18,363 nt of DNA from Methyloceanibacter sp. (GTDB taxonomy: Bacteria > Pseudomonadota > Alphaproteobacteria > Rhizobiales > Methyloligellaceae): contig JAENXG010000015.1 of NCBI GenBank assembly GCA_016649675.1, positions 1-18,363 of the forward strand, given 5' to 3'. Each line of letters begins with the position of its first letter. Within the stretch, counting starts at the first letter, position 1. The notes beneath the pieces were generated by a model. That model searched no databases, was not told the DNA's origin, and worked only from the letters and a program-made list of their open reading frames with translations. This document shows, in pieces, positions 5,749 through 13,805 of the stretch. The position numbers and the translations under genes are program-made.

Positions 5749-7677
5749 TCAGTTGGGTCCGGCAGGAGTCGTGCCGGCGCTCGTGAGCACGGTCGTGGCA
5801 GCGCTGGAGTAGACTGGATTCTGCAACAATCCGAAGGTCTTGCGCGCCGCGAGCCGCACCATGGCGGCGGTGTAGACATAGATCTCCGCGTTATCGAGCT
5901 TGCCATCGCCATTGCCGACCGGGCTGAGGTCAGCGCTGCCGGCAAGCCCCTCGATCAGATAACGGGTGAAGAGCCCGATATCGTACGTTGTGTCGACGAG
6001 CGTGCGCTGCCCGCGGTCTGAGGCGACCAGCACGGTGAGCGCCGGAACCGGGGCCTTGGGGAGCGCGGTATTCGTCGTCTCGGGCAGATTGGGAGGGAGC
6101 ACATAGTCGCTGTGGTCCCGCCCGTACTCCGTCTCGAGCAGGAGGAGCACCGATTTGGCGTCGAGCCGGGCGAGATTGGCGTAGAGCGTCGACAACTTAT
6201 AGCCGGCGAACTCCTCGCGGTAGGGCTCGGTCTCGACCGGCAGGAGATAGGCCTCACGCTGAGCACTGTCGGTGGCGCCCAGGCCTGAATAATAGATGAG
6301 CACCTTGGCGCCGGGCTGGGAACGGACGAGGCGCGCGAGATCGCCTTCGGCACCCGGGCTCGCCCCGAACAGCCTTTCGAGATCGGCCTTCTTGGCATCA
6401 CGCACATCGATGATGTTTGCCTGGCGGTAGCCGAGATGCTCGGTGAGGAAGGCATACATGGCACCGGCATCGTTTTGCGAGGTCTCGCTCGGCGGCAGCT
6501 TCGTGTAGCTGCGATTGCCGATGATGACGGCGACCGCTTGAGCGTCCTCCGCCGCCGGCGGCAAGGCGCGGTAAAGCGCGCGAACCTTGGTATAGGACTT
6601 GACGGCGGCGCCGGCGCCGGCGCCGATGCCGTGACGCGGGAGTTGAAGCGGCGGGGTCGCGCACAGCTGGAGGTTGCCCGCGCGCTCGATGCGCTTCACG
6701 TCATCAAGCGCGAGATGCCCTTCGATGGGCACGCAGCCGCGGCACCACACCACGCCGTTCTTGGCTTGCAGCTCATCGAGATGGGACTGATCAAGCCCCT
6801 TCGGCGTGGGCAGGCAGGCGGTTTCGCAGCGCGCCGTCGTGACGCCCTGACCATGGGCTCGGCGAAGCAAAGCGAGGAGATCGTCGGGCAGGCAATCGAT
6901 ATCGAGGCTGGTTATCGGCACCAGCGGCACGCCTTCCTCGCTGCCGGGCGCGGCGCCCTCTTCCGTCCCATCACCCGGTTGGGCCGTGGGCTCGATCGCC
7001 GCGGTGGTCTCCGGGCCCTTGCACAAGGAGGCGAACTTCTGCTGCACGGGCGCGGCAAGGAAATCGCTGTAAGCGGCAAGCCCATGCTCGTGCTTGAAAT
7101 TCCAATAGGCCGTCCAGGTCTCCCGCCCTCTCTTGCCGTCGATCGGGCCCTTGTAATAGCCAAGCTCGGTGAGGCAGCTCTGCACACGCGAAATCGCCTG
7201 CACTTGCGCGTCATCAGGCGCGGCCGATGGCGCGGGAGCAGGCCCGGCGTCAGGGGTCGCGACGGCGGTGACCGGCTCGTCGCCGACGCAGACGTCCCCA
7301 TCGCGCTTCAGCCCCTTGGCACAAACGCAAACCCCCCGCTTCGGCGACCAGCGCTCATCGTCGCGGCACGAGGCCGAGGCTCCGTCGCGAACACAATTTC
7401 CCCCCTGCAGGTTGTAGCCGTCGCTGATGCAGACGCAGCGGCGCAAGCCCCTCGAATAGGTCCAGGGAAAGCCGCAAGCGCCATCGGACTCGCGCGCGGG
7501 CTGCGGCTTCAAACCCGGCTGCTCGGGCGGGAGGAAGATCGGAGGGGCGCCTTGCGCCGTCCTCGCGCCCCCGCTCCAGGGCTCGGCAAACGATATCTGC
7601 GAGAAAGCCGCCCCGCATGCAGCAACCAGCGCAAGCCCCAAAACCAGGCCCTTAGCGCCTCGAAATCTCCCCGCCAT
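5749..7677 (-). CDS. Exported caspase-like protein with both catalytic residues replaced (pseudo-caspase)
   Basis: 642 residues from ATG 7677, which has GAGGG just upstream; the frame extends to a TTG at 7689. A signal peptide (LVLGLALVAACGAAFS) starts the protein. Residues about 68-132 form a Cys-rich EGF-like region (CGFPW...CVC...CV...C...CVCAKG...CV), and 157-205 resemble a peptidoglycan-binding-type repeat (VQSCLTELGYYKGPIDGKRG). The C-terminal part from about 380 is a caspase p20-like fold starting AVAVIIGNRSY. The expected catalytic His in Y-S-G-H-G is Leu466 (Y-Y-S-G-L-G), and the expected DACHSG is E-T-E-Y-G with Glu517 replacing Cys. An EF-hand-like loop, GNGDGKLDNAE, has lost its first Asp. 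The protein is probably a non-proteolytic binding or regulatory partner exported to the envelope. It lies downstream of an intact metacaspase in the same direction. Confidence 0.8.
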   Translation of the reverse strand: MAGRFRGAKGLVLGLALVAACGAAFSQISFAEPWSGGARTAQGAPPIFLPPEQPGLKPQPARESDGACGFPWTYSRGLRRCVCISDGYNLQGGNCVRDGASASCRDDERWSPKRGVCVCAKGLKRDGDVCVGDEPVTAVATPDAGPAPAPSAAPDDAQVQAISRVQSCLTELGYYKGPIDGKRGRETWTAYWNFKHEHGLAAYSDFLAAPVQQKFASLCKGPETTAAIEPTAQPGDGTEEGAAPGSEEGVPLVPITSLDIDCLPDDLLALLRRAHGQGVTTARCETACLPTPKGLDQSHLDELQAKNGVVWCRGCVPIEGHLALDDVKRIERAGNLQLCATPPLQLPRHGIGAGAGAAVKSYTKVRALYRALPPAAEDAQAVAVIIGNRSYTKLPPSETSQNDAGAMYAFLTEHLGYRQANIIDVRDAKKADLERLFGASPGAEGDLARLVRSQPGAKVLIYYSGLGATDSAQREAYLLPVETEPYREEFAGYKLSTLYANLARLDAKSVLLLLETEYGRDHSDYVLPPNLPETTNTALPKAPVPALTVLVASDRGQRTLVDTTYDIGLFTRYLIEGLAGSADLSPVGNGDGKLDNAEIYVYTAAMVRLAARKTFGLLQNPVYSSAATTVLTSAGTTPAGPN

Positions 7678-7846
7678 GGGATCCCTCAACGCTCACGGCG
7701 CGCGATAGCATCACCGCGCGCCCACTTTAACACATTCACGCATCGTCAGCCTTCGCTCGAGCAAAGGCCGGGCCAAGCCCGAGGCGCACAGCCTGGCACC
7801 TCAAAACGGCGTTAATGCGGAGAGAGAGACCGCCGAAGCGACTTTA

Positions 7847-7893
7847 AGGCAGCAGCGGCGGGGATGGAGCTCCACCCCTCGCCGCTGCTGCCT
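7847..7893 (-). terminator. Strong hairpin after the DUF4384 cytochrome gene
   Basis: AGGCAGCAGCGGCG at 7847-7860 is perfectly complementary to CGCCGCTGCTGCCT at 7880-7893. The inner part (GGGATGGAGCTCCACCCC) can extend the pairing around a TGGAGCTCCA core. It begins six bases beyond the stop codon of the upstream minus-strand gene. A T-run after it is only TTAAAGT, so it could be a terminator, an mRNA 3'-end stabiliser, or both. If it terminates, the pseudo-caspase gene needs its own promoter in 7690-7846. Confidence 0.6.
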
Positions 7894-7898
7894 GACAG

Positions 7899-10523
7899 TC
7901 ATTTGACCTCGAGCTTGATCGCCGTGCGGGAGAGGATATCGGATGTGGGCGCGCCCGGAACGTTCGGCACCTCACCGCCGGCGGCGACCTGCTTGTCCTT
8001 CTCCTTATGGCCCTCGGCAACCTTCTCGGCGCCCTCAACCACGATCTGCCGGGTGAGGAAATCGCGATAATTGCCGAGCTCGGTGAACTGCCGCTTCTTG
8101 AAGTCGTGCTTGATGCCGTCGGCTTCCTTGCCGCTCGCATTGCAGATGGCGATCACCGTCTCGGTTCCGGGGTCCTTGAGGCGGAACTGGAAGGGCGCGT
8201 CGGAGCCCGGGAACTGCGCCTCCTTCCCGGCCGGCAGGAAATTGTCCTGCTGGAACTTGTTCGGGAAGATCACGGTCCCCTGCCCGCTCGCGTCGACATT
8301 GATCAACGTGAGGTGGCAGTCCTCCTTCGACTTGATGAAGAAGACCGGAAGGTCGTTCACCTTGTAATCGATGTGGTCGGAGGTGAGAGCGAGGTCGAAG
8401 TCGTGGGTCTCCTCCTTGGTCTTGCCGCCAACCTTGGCCACCTCGGCAGCGCCCGCGATCTCGATGGGCTCGTTGTCGGACACTTTCACGATCAGGTCCT
8501 TGAACTCGGCCTCCAGAATCTCGCGGGGAAGCACGCCCTGCTCGAGCCTGCGCTTGAGCTGCGCCGCCTCGCCGCCGGCGTCGCCCAGACCTTGCGCGAA
8601 GGCGTCGGCCGCAAGGCCGAACTCCGCGGCCGCGATCTTGAGATCGATCGACTTCTCATAGGCCTTGGAGAGATAGTTGATGCTCTCCACGCCGACCTTC
8701 TGCGAGTCGATCTCGGGGTCGAGGCCGGCGCGGATCATGGCATTGCGGAAGTGGCCGGCATCCTCGTCTAGCACCACCTTGAACTCCTCAGGGGTCGGAT
8801 AGAGGGCCGCCACCTGCTCGCGAACCTCCTTGGAGAAGGTGCGGTCGCTGAGAACGTGCTGGCGGATTTCGTCGCTCGCCTGGCGAATGCCTTGGTTATG
8901 GCAGCCGAAGCAGGAGATGGCGTTGGTCACCGAGCGGTCGAGCTGGCTGTCGTCGAGCACAATCTCGGTCGGTCCCTTGTCGAGCCGGACGCCCTTCGAC
9001 GTGTTCAGATAATAGGCCTGGAAGCCGTTCGGCAGGCTGAAGATGGTCTCGCCGCCGTCATGCTTGAAGCCATCGGGCCCGTCAGGACCGAGCGGGTGGA
9101 TGAACAGGCTCTGCTCCGGCTTGTCGCCCTTGAAGTCGTAAGAGGTCCAGAAATAACCGGTGCTGATGCCATGCCGTTCGATCAGCCGGTTATGCTTGGA
9201 GACGCCCGACTTCTGGAAGCCGGCGCGCTTGACCAGGAATTTCTCGATGTCGCTCTTGATGTCGAGATTAGCCTGCTTCTCAAACTCGGGGAAGCTCGCG
9301 GGCAGCTTGAGCAGATCGTAATAGAGGGGTGGCCGCGACGCGGTGAAGCCGAACCAGTCGCCTCTGATCCAGGGGAGCGGCGTGCCGGTGAGCGAAGCCA
9401 CCGTGTCGTAGACCGTCGCCTCGGGCTTCATGGCGTACGGATAGGTGCCGATGATGCGGTCCCAGTCGGCTTCGGTCCAGCCGAGATCGTCGAGATTGAA
9501 GGCGACGATGGTCTTCTCCGGATCGATCGTGCGCATCTTCAAGACGTCGGACTCGCGGCTCAGGCTGTTGAGCAGCTTCACCACGCCCTGCCGGTAGCGC
9601 ACCATGTCGGTCTCTTCGGCGCAAGCCGAGTAGAAGTTCGACAGCGTGATGTAACGCATACCTTTACGGCGATGCTCCGACTGCTGATCGAGGTCGGCAG
9701 CGATCGCCGTCACGATCGCCTCCTGATCGATCACCTTGCGCCCCGCGCAGGCGGCCGTGGCAATCTCGCCGAGATTCTTGATCCATTCATAGACCGCCTT
9801 GACCTCGGCCTCGGTCGGCTCTTGCTTGCAGTCGAACTCCTGATAGCAATCGTAAGGCATGTCCTTCTTGGCGATCTCGATGAAGAGGTGCGAGCCGTCT
9901 GGATTGCCGGGCAGAATGAAATTGGGATCGCGCGCGAGCTCATCGAGATGCAGGATGTTGCCGAAATTCTTGGCCGGCTTGGCGCGTTTCAAGGTGGGGC
10001 CCGCCTGATGGCAGCGCGAGCAGTTTTTTTCCAACGCATTGAAAGCGGCGAGCGCCACCGGGTCGCTGGGGACCGGAATATCGCCGGATTTGACCTTGTC
10101 TGCCGCCGCATCGCTCTCGGTCGAGGCTTGCTGGGACGAAGACTCCGAGGGCTCTTTCGGCTCCGCCTTCTCCTTGTCGGGCGCGGCTTGGTCGGACTGG
10201 TCTTTGCCTGCGGCAGCATCCGGCTTCTCGTCAGGCGCCGCGTCTTTGGAGCCTGCCGCCTCATCGGCCGGAGCTGGAGCGGTGCCATCATCGGACACGT
10301 CATTCGCGGGTTCCGCGGGCGCGCTTTCGTCTGAGTCGTCCTGGGGAGAGGCGGACTCATCCCCGGGCTCTTTGCCCGCGGCTGCACCGCCCTCGCCTCC
10401 CGTCGCGCCGGCGAGAATCACCTTCGCCTGCTCACTGGCCTCAGGGCGGCTTGATCCGAAAACCAAACACGCCAGCGCGAGACTGGAGAGCGCGGCGATC
10501 GAAATGGTCCAACGCGAAGTCAT
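7899..10523 (-). CDS. Exported c-type cytochrome-domain protein with DUF4384-like C-terminus
   Basis: 874 residues from ATG 10523, preceded by AAAGGGAGG; a longer frame to 10580 adds nothing family-like. A signal peptide (WTISIAALSSLALACLVF) is followed by an Asp/Glu/Ala/Pro-rich low-complexity linker at about 41-145. The first haem site C-S-R-C-H is at 168-172, with a plausible distal Met222 in KKDMPYDC. The first half resembles Planctomycete-type cytochrome c domains. A long unfamiliar middle with many Trp/Tyr residues leads to a second haem motif, C-F-G-C-H, at 538-542. Residues about 715-800 (YKVNDLPVFFIKSKEDCHLTLINVD...GTVIFPN) look like DUF4384, a domain usually attached to caspase-family or kinase proteins. 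The protein should be periplasmic and bind two haems c. An electron-transfer or redox-sensing role is inferred. It lies between the metacaspase and pseudo-caspase genes, all in one direction. Confidence 0.78.
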   Translation of the reverse strand: MTSRWTISIAALSSLALACLVFGSSRPEASEQAKVILAGATGGEGGAAAGKEPGDESASPQDDSDESAPAEPANDVSDDGTAPAPADEAAGSKDAAPDEKPDAAAGKDQSDQAAPDKEKAEPKEPSESSSQQASTESDAAADKVKSGDIPVPSDPVALAAFNALEKNCSRCHQAGPTLKRAKPAKNFGNILHLDELARDPNFILPGNPDGSHLFIEIAKKDMPYDCYQEFDCKQEPTEAEVKAVYEWIKNLGEIATAACAGRKVIDQEAIVTAIAADLDQQSEHRRKGMRYITLSNFYSACAEETDMVRYRQGVVKLLNSLSRESDVLKMRTIDPEKTIVAFNLDDLGWTEADWDRIIGTYPYAMKPEATVYDTVASLTGTPLPWIRGDWFGFTASRPPLYYDLLKLPASFPEFEKQANLDIKSDIEKFLVKRAGFQKSGVSKHNRLIERHGISTGYFWTSYDFKGDKPEQSLFIHPLGPDGPDGFKHDGGETIFSLPNGFQAYYLNTSKGVRLDKGPTEIVLDDSQLDRSVTNAISCFGCHNQGIRQASDEIRQHVLSDRTFSKEVREQVAALYPTPEEFKVVLDEDAGHFRNAMIRAGLDPEIDSQKVGVESINYLSKAYEKSIDLKIAAAEFGLAADAFAQGLGDAGGEAAQLKRRLEQGVLPREILEAEFKDLIVKVSDNEPIEIAGAAEVAKVGGKTKEETHDFDLALTSDHIDYKVNDLPVFFIKSKEDCHLTLINVDASGQGTVIFPNKFQQDNFLPAGKEAQFPGSDAPFQFRLKDPGTETVIAICNASGKEADGIKHDFKKRQFTELGNYRDFLTRQIVVEGAEKVAEGHKEKDKQVAAGGEVPNVPGAPTSDILSRTAIKLEVK

Positions 10524-10594
10524 GGGGAACCTCCCTTTGCCTGGAAAGCTGGCGTTTGTGCTCTCCCTAGCGGCCTGCAACTGAACGCTGCATG

Positions 10595-10625
10595 AACGAA
10601 AATACCGCGATTTCGCTCGTCGCGG
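10595..10625 (-). terminator. Possible intrinsic terminator after the metacaspase gene
   Basis: On the minus strand, CCGCGA (10625-10620) pairs with TCGCGG (10610-10605) around a nine-base loop and is followed by TATTTTCGTT. The stem is only six pairs and the T-run is interrupted, so it may terminate only partly. It sits in the 132-base gap between the metacaspase and the DUF4384 cytochrome genes, where the promoter of the latter could also lie. Confidence 0.4.
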
Positions 10626-10655
10626 CTCTTTATAGCTGGTCCGGGGGCCAGCACA

Positions 10656-12263
10656 TCAGCCTCCGGCGCCCGTGTAAATATCGATGATGCCGATCTGCGC
10701 CTCCTCGCCCCGAAGCGCCTCCTCGAGCATGGGCCGCAAGGCCTCGGCCCGTTGCGGTGTCGTCATCGAGGACAGCGCTGCGTGGAGGTCCGGCAGATCA
10801 TTCTTCGAGAAGATCGCCACCATATGCTCCGCCCCGTAAGGCGGCTTGTCCACCTTGAAGGTCTCGTGCATCGGCTCGCGGCTCCAATCCTTGGTGGCAT
10901 CGCCGGGCTTGCCGGGGTCGGGTACGTAGAACTCGACACGGCCATCGGGCGGCAGATTGAACAGCGTGAGATGCGGATATTTCGCGCCCTCGATTTCCAC
11001 CTCGACGACGTCGCCAATGGCGTAGCGCTGATTGCCGCCGACGAGCTTGGCCGGGATCGGCGAGAGCGCCGCCTGATGATTGAGCCATTTCAGCGCCGCC
11101 CATTTGGAGACGACGCCTTTGATGCCTTGGGCGTCGACATTCTCGGCGACGACCCCGCCCACGACGTGCTCGACCTTGCCGTCGGCGGACCAGATGAGGT
11201 CGGCTTGCGCCTTGTCGGCGACCACCGTCACGAAGGGCAGATCGGCCACCGCGCTTGCGTCGCCGCCCTCGACCGCGAGCTTGAGCTTCAGCGCCCCTTC
11301 ATCGGCCGGCGCTTCGCCTTGCGCGCCCGCCGGTGCGCCTGCCTGCCCGCCCCCCCCGCGCAGCGTCACGAGCGCCACCGAGCGCGCGCGGAGCGGCAGG
11401 ACTTGCGGGGTCTGCTGGCTCTCCACGAGCGAGTGCACCGCCGGCACGATATAGCCGAGCAGCTCGAACTCGCTCACCTCCCCGTCGCCGTTCTTGTCGG
11501 CACGGCCTTCGACCGCCCGGGAGAAGGCCCAGCTCAAGGCGCCGCGCTTCTGGCCCTCGATCGTTACCTCCGGCACAAGCTTGTCGGCTGCCACAGCGGC
11601 AACGAAGGTGACGTTCTGGAAGTCGTCGACGGTGATCTGGGCCGCCTCGGGCGGAGGAAATTTCAGCTGATCGTCCGTGATCGCCGGATAGGTCATGCGG
11701 CGGAACTTGACGCCGGGCGCGCTCGCGCTCCGCTCCATGCCTCCCGAATGACAGGAATCGGCGACGAAGATGACCTTGATGCCTTTCTTGTCGGCCGCCT
11801 GCAGCCAGGTGAACACCTCGTCGTCGACGATGCGTTCGCGCGTCCCCGGCCCACTCGGCTCGAAATGGCCGAGGAGAAAACTCTCGATGGTGGTCTTGTC
11901 ATGACGGTCGGGCGGCGCGGGCTCCTGTCCACCGTGTCCGGCATAGCTGAACACGATGGTGTCCCCGGGCTTCGCCTTAGCCACCAGTCTCTCCCATGCC
12001 GCGGTAATGGCTGCCTTGCTGGCGTCGTCGTTGAACAGGCGCACGACCTCACGGGCCCCGGCGCGGTCGAGAGCTTGGCTCACGTCCTTGGCATCGTTCA
12101 CGGCACCGTCGAGGTCGTTGACCGTGCCCTCATAGTCGTCGATGCCGACGGTCAACCCGTAGAGATCGGCGCCCCATGCCGGAGCTGAGGCACAGAGCAC
12201 AAGCGACATGGCGAGAGCGCCAGCGACGCTACGGTAACGGTCCTGGCCACGCGGCTCACCCAT
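10656..12263 (-). CDS. Secreted metacaspase (caspase family) with EF-hand and DUF4384 tail
   Basis: 535 residues from ATG 12263; GTG at 12275 is an alternative that abuts the preceding cytochrome stop, and neither has an ideal ribosome site. The signal peptide (AGALAMSLVLCASAPAWGA) predicts export. The caspase domain (C14) starts ADLYGLTVGIDDYEG; the catalytic His110 is in F-S-Y-A-G-H-G-G and Cys171 is in V-A-D-S-C-H-S-G-G, both intact. A canonical EF-hand loop, D-K-N-G-D-G-E-V-S-E-F-E, at 256-267 suggests calcium dependence, as known for metacaspases. A Gly/Ala linker (about 302-320) leads to a DUF4384-like domain near 410-500 (YAIGDVVEVEIEG...LTLFNLPPDGRVEFYVPDP). Metacaspases cleave after Arg or Lys; the substrate here is unknown. 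It is directly downstream of the dihaem cytochrome c gene with essentially no gap. Confidence 0.88.
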   Translation of the reverse strand: MGEPRGQDRYRSVAGALAMSLVLCASAPAWGADLYGLTVGIDDYEGTVNDLDGAVNDAKDVSQALDRAGAREVVRLFNDDASKAAITAAWERLVAKAKPGDTIVFSYAGHGGQEPAPPDRHDKTTIESFLLGHFEPSGPGTRERIVDDEVFTWLQAADKKGIKVIFVADSCHSGGMERSASAPGVKFRRMTYPAITDDQLKFPPPEAAQITVDDFQNVTFVAAVAADKLVPEVTIEGQKRGALSWAFSRAVEGRADKNGDGEVSEFELLGYIVPAVHSLVESQQTPQVLPLRARSVALVTLRGGGGQAGAPAGAQGEAPADEGALKLKLAVEGGDASAVADLPFVTVVADKAQADLIWSADGKVEHVVGGVVAENVDAQGIKGVVSKWAALKWLNHQAALSPIPAKLVGGNQRYAIGDVVEVEIEGAKYPHLTLFNLPPDGRVEFYVPDPGKPGDATKDWSREPMHETFKVDKPPYGAEHMVAIFSKNDLPDLHAALSSMTTPQRAEALRPMLEEALRGEEAQIGIIDIYTGAGG

Positions 12264-12275
12264 CACGCTGTCCAC

Positions 12276-13295
12276 TCACTCCGGGGTATCGTGCTCTTGC
12301 TCGCCGTTGCCGCCTTCGCCGGCGGGCTCGGCGGGCGCTTTGTCCTCGTCTTTCGTCTGCTCTGATTTCGGCACGGCGTCAGGAAGCGGCGGCAGGGCCT
12401 TGAGATAGGCGGCGATCGCCTTGCGGTCCTCGTCGGTGAGCTTGGCCATGTTCTCCTGCACCGCGGCCATCGTGCCCCCGACCACGTCGCCGTCCGGGAG
12501 ATTGCCGTTCTCCAGCAAGTCGACGATATCGGCCTTGCTCCAATCGCCAATGCCGTCGTCGCTCGGCGTGATGTTTGGAATCGTGCCCTTGCCTTCGGGG
12601 TTCTTGGCGCCGGCGAATTCCTCCGACGTGATGATCCCGCCAATGAGGTTGCGCGGCGAATGGCACTCGGCGCAGTGGCCCGGGGCCTGCACGAGGTAGG
12701 CGCCGCGATTGAGCTCGGCGCTCGCGTGCGGATCAGGGACGAAGGCTTTGCCGTCGACGTAAAGCTTCTGCCAAAGGCCGAGCCCGCGCCGAATCGTGAA
12801 CGGGAAGGCAAGGTCGTGCTCCGGCACGTCGTTGCTCGAAGCGGGCAAGGTGTCGAGATAGGCCTTGAGGTCGATCAGATCCTCATAGGTCATGCGCTGA
12901 TAGGACGTGTAGGGAAACGCCGGGTAGAGATGCTCTCCGCCCGGCGCCATCCCGAGCTTCATGGCGGTGATAAAGTCGAGCGTGCTCCACGTCCCGATGC
13001 CATGCTCCTTGTCCGGCGAGATGTTGGGGACGTGGAAGACGCCGAACGGCGTCTTCAGGCAGCGTCCACCCGCAAGAACGGTCTTGTCTTGTGTCTTGTG
13101 GTCGTCGCATTTCTTAAGCGGTGCCGCGTGGCATTCGGCGCAGCCGCCGGCGGTGAAGATATATTCGCCATGGGCGACGTCGGGCGTATGCGCCGGCAAC
13201 GCCGACGCCGGCACGGCACGCGGCATCGTCAGCAGCCAGAAGGCAACTGCGCCGACGACGCCAAGAACAAGCAGCGCCAGCAAGAATCGGCGCAA
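12276..13295 (-). CDS. Membrane-anchored dihaem cytochrome c
   Basis: 339 residues. The start is TTG at 13295, chosen because AGGGGAGGAAACC precedes it at ideal spacing and the N-terminal anchor begins here. Residues 4-23 form an uncleaved or cleavable membrane segment. Two haem attachment sites, C-A-E-C-H, are at 52-56 and 208-212, each followed by an N-I-S-P/N-I-T-P loop and a Met-containing stretch (YQRM at 132-135; GGTMAAVQENM at 273-283) for the sixth ligands. This is the usual arrangement of cytochrome c subunits of alcohol/gluconate dehydrogenases and related dihaem carriers. The C-terminus (from about 308) is a Glu/Asp/Lys/Pro-rich tail. No dehydrogenase catalytic subunit is encoded beside it. 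It precedes the metacaspase gene with abutting ends and follows cytochrome c' by 42 bases, so co-transcription is likely. Confidence 0.87.
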   Translation of the reverse strand: MRRFLLALLVLGVVGAVAFWLLTMPRAVPASALPAHTPDVAHGEYIFTAGGCAECHAAPLKKCDDHKTQDKTVLAGGRCLKTPFGVFHVPNISPDKEHGIGTWSTLDFITAMKLGMAPGGEHLYPAFPYTSYQRMTYEDLIDLKAYLDTLPASSNDVPEHDLAFPFTIRRGLGLWQKLYVDGKAFVPDPHASAELNRGAYLVQAPGHCAECHSPRNLIGGIITSEEFAGAKNPEGKGTIPNITPSDDGIGDWSKADIVDLLENGNLPDGDVVGGTMAAVQENMAKLTDEDRKAIAAYLKALPPLPDAVPKSEQTKDEDKAPAEPAGEGGNGEQEHDTPE

Positions 13296-13337
13296 GGTTT
13301 CCTCCCCTAGACTCTGACCGTCACCACGCTCGGCTGG

Positions 13338-13805
13338 TTATTCCAGCTTTTCGCGAAACGACTCGTGGCACTCTTTACAGACATTGGTCATGTCCTTGAA
13401 GGCGGCCGTGAAGGTACCCTGCCCTTGGGCCGCCGCTGAAGCCGCCTTGGCGCTCGCATCCTTGAGCTTCTTGGCCGTTGCCTCGAACTTGGGGAAGTCT
13501 TCCCAGATCGTGGCCTTAGCCTCGCTGTCGGCGATGGCGCCGTGCTCCGTGCCCTTGGGGAACAGTTTCACGTATTTGTCGGGGACCTCGCTGATCTCGG
13601 TCATGGCCTTGGCTGCCTTCGCGGCATCGAAGGGCTCGTCTCCCTTGATCATCTTGTTGGCGAGCTTGGCCGCCGGAGCGACGACCTCCTTCATCAAATG
13701 CCGCCGCGCCTTGACGGCTGCGGCGAGGTCCTCGGCCGAGATGGCAAGCGTGGCATAGGTCGCCAAACCCGCCGCGGCACACACAACCAACATCAGTTTC
13801 TGCAT
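13338..13805 (-). CDS. Cytochrome c' (class II cytochrome c)
   Basis: 155 residues. ATG 13805 follows GGAGAGGGG; the open frame continues upstream without family similarity. The signal peptide M-Q-K-L-M-L-V-V-C-A-A-A-G-L-A ends near AISA (residue 24), so the protein is periplasmic. The mature part is a four-helix bundle pattern rich in Ala/Lys with R-R-H-L-M-K near 34-39, as in class II cytochromes. The haem motif C-K-E-C-H is at 143-147, close to the C-terminus as is typical of cytochrome c'. Members bind nitric oxide and protect against it or carry electrons. It is the first gene of the minus-strand cluster, and its upstream 347-base gap probably holds the promoter. Confidence 0.88.
   Translation of the reverse strand: MQKLMLVVCAAAGLATYATLAISAEDLAAAVKARRHLMKEVVAPAAKLANKMIKGDEPFDAAKAAKAMTEISEVPDKYVKLFPKGTEHGAIADSEAKATIWEDFPKFEATAKKLKDASAKAASAAAQGQGTFTAAFKDMTNVCKECHESFREKLE

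Noticed and set aside
6436..7815. 459-codon plus-strand open frame opposite the pseudo-caspase
   Set aside because: Arg/Ala/Gly-rich shadow, no start context or domain.
8856..10334. 492-codon plus-strand open frame opposite the haem-DUF4384 gene
   Set aside because: It is the antisense shadow of a gene with clear signal peptide and CxxCH motifs; its protein is a Leu/Val/Arg/Glu-rich string with no family pattern.
10752..12188. 478-codon plus-strand open frame opposite the metacaspase
   Set aside because: Antisense shadow in high-GC DNA; the opposite strand has intact catalytic motifs.
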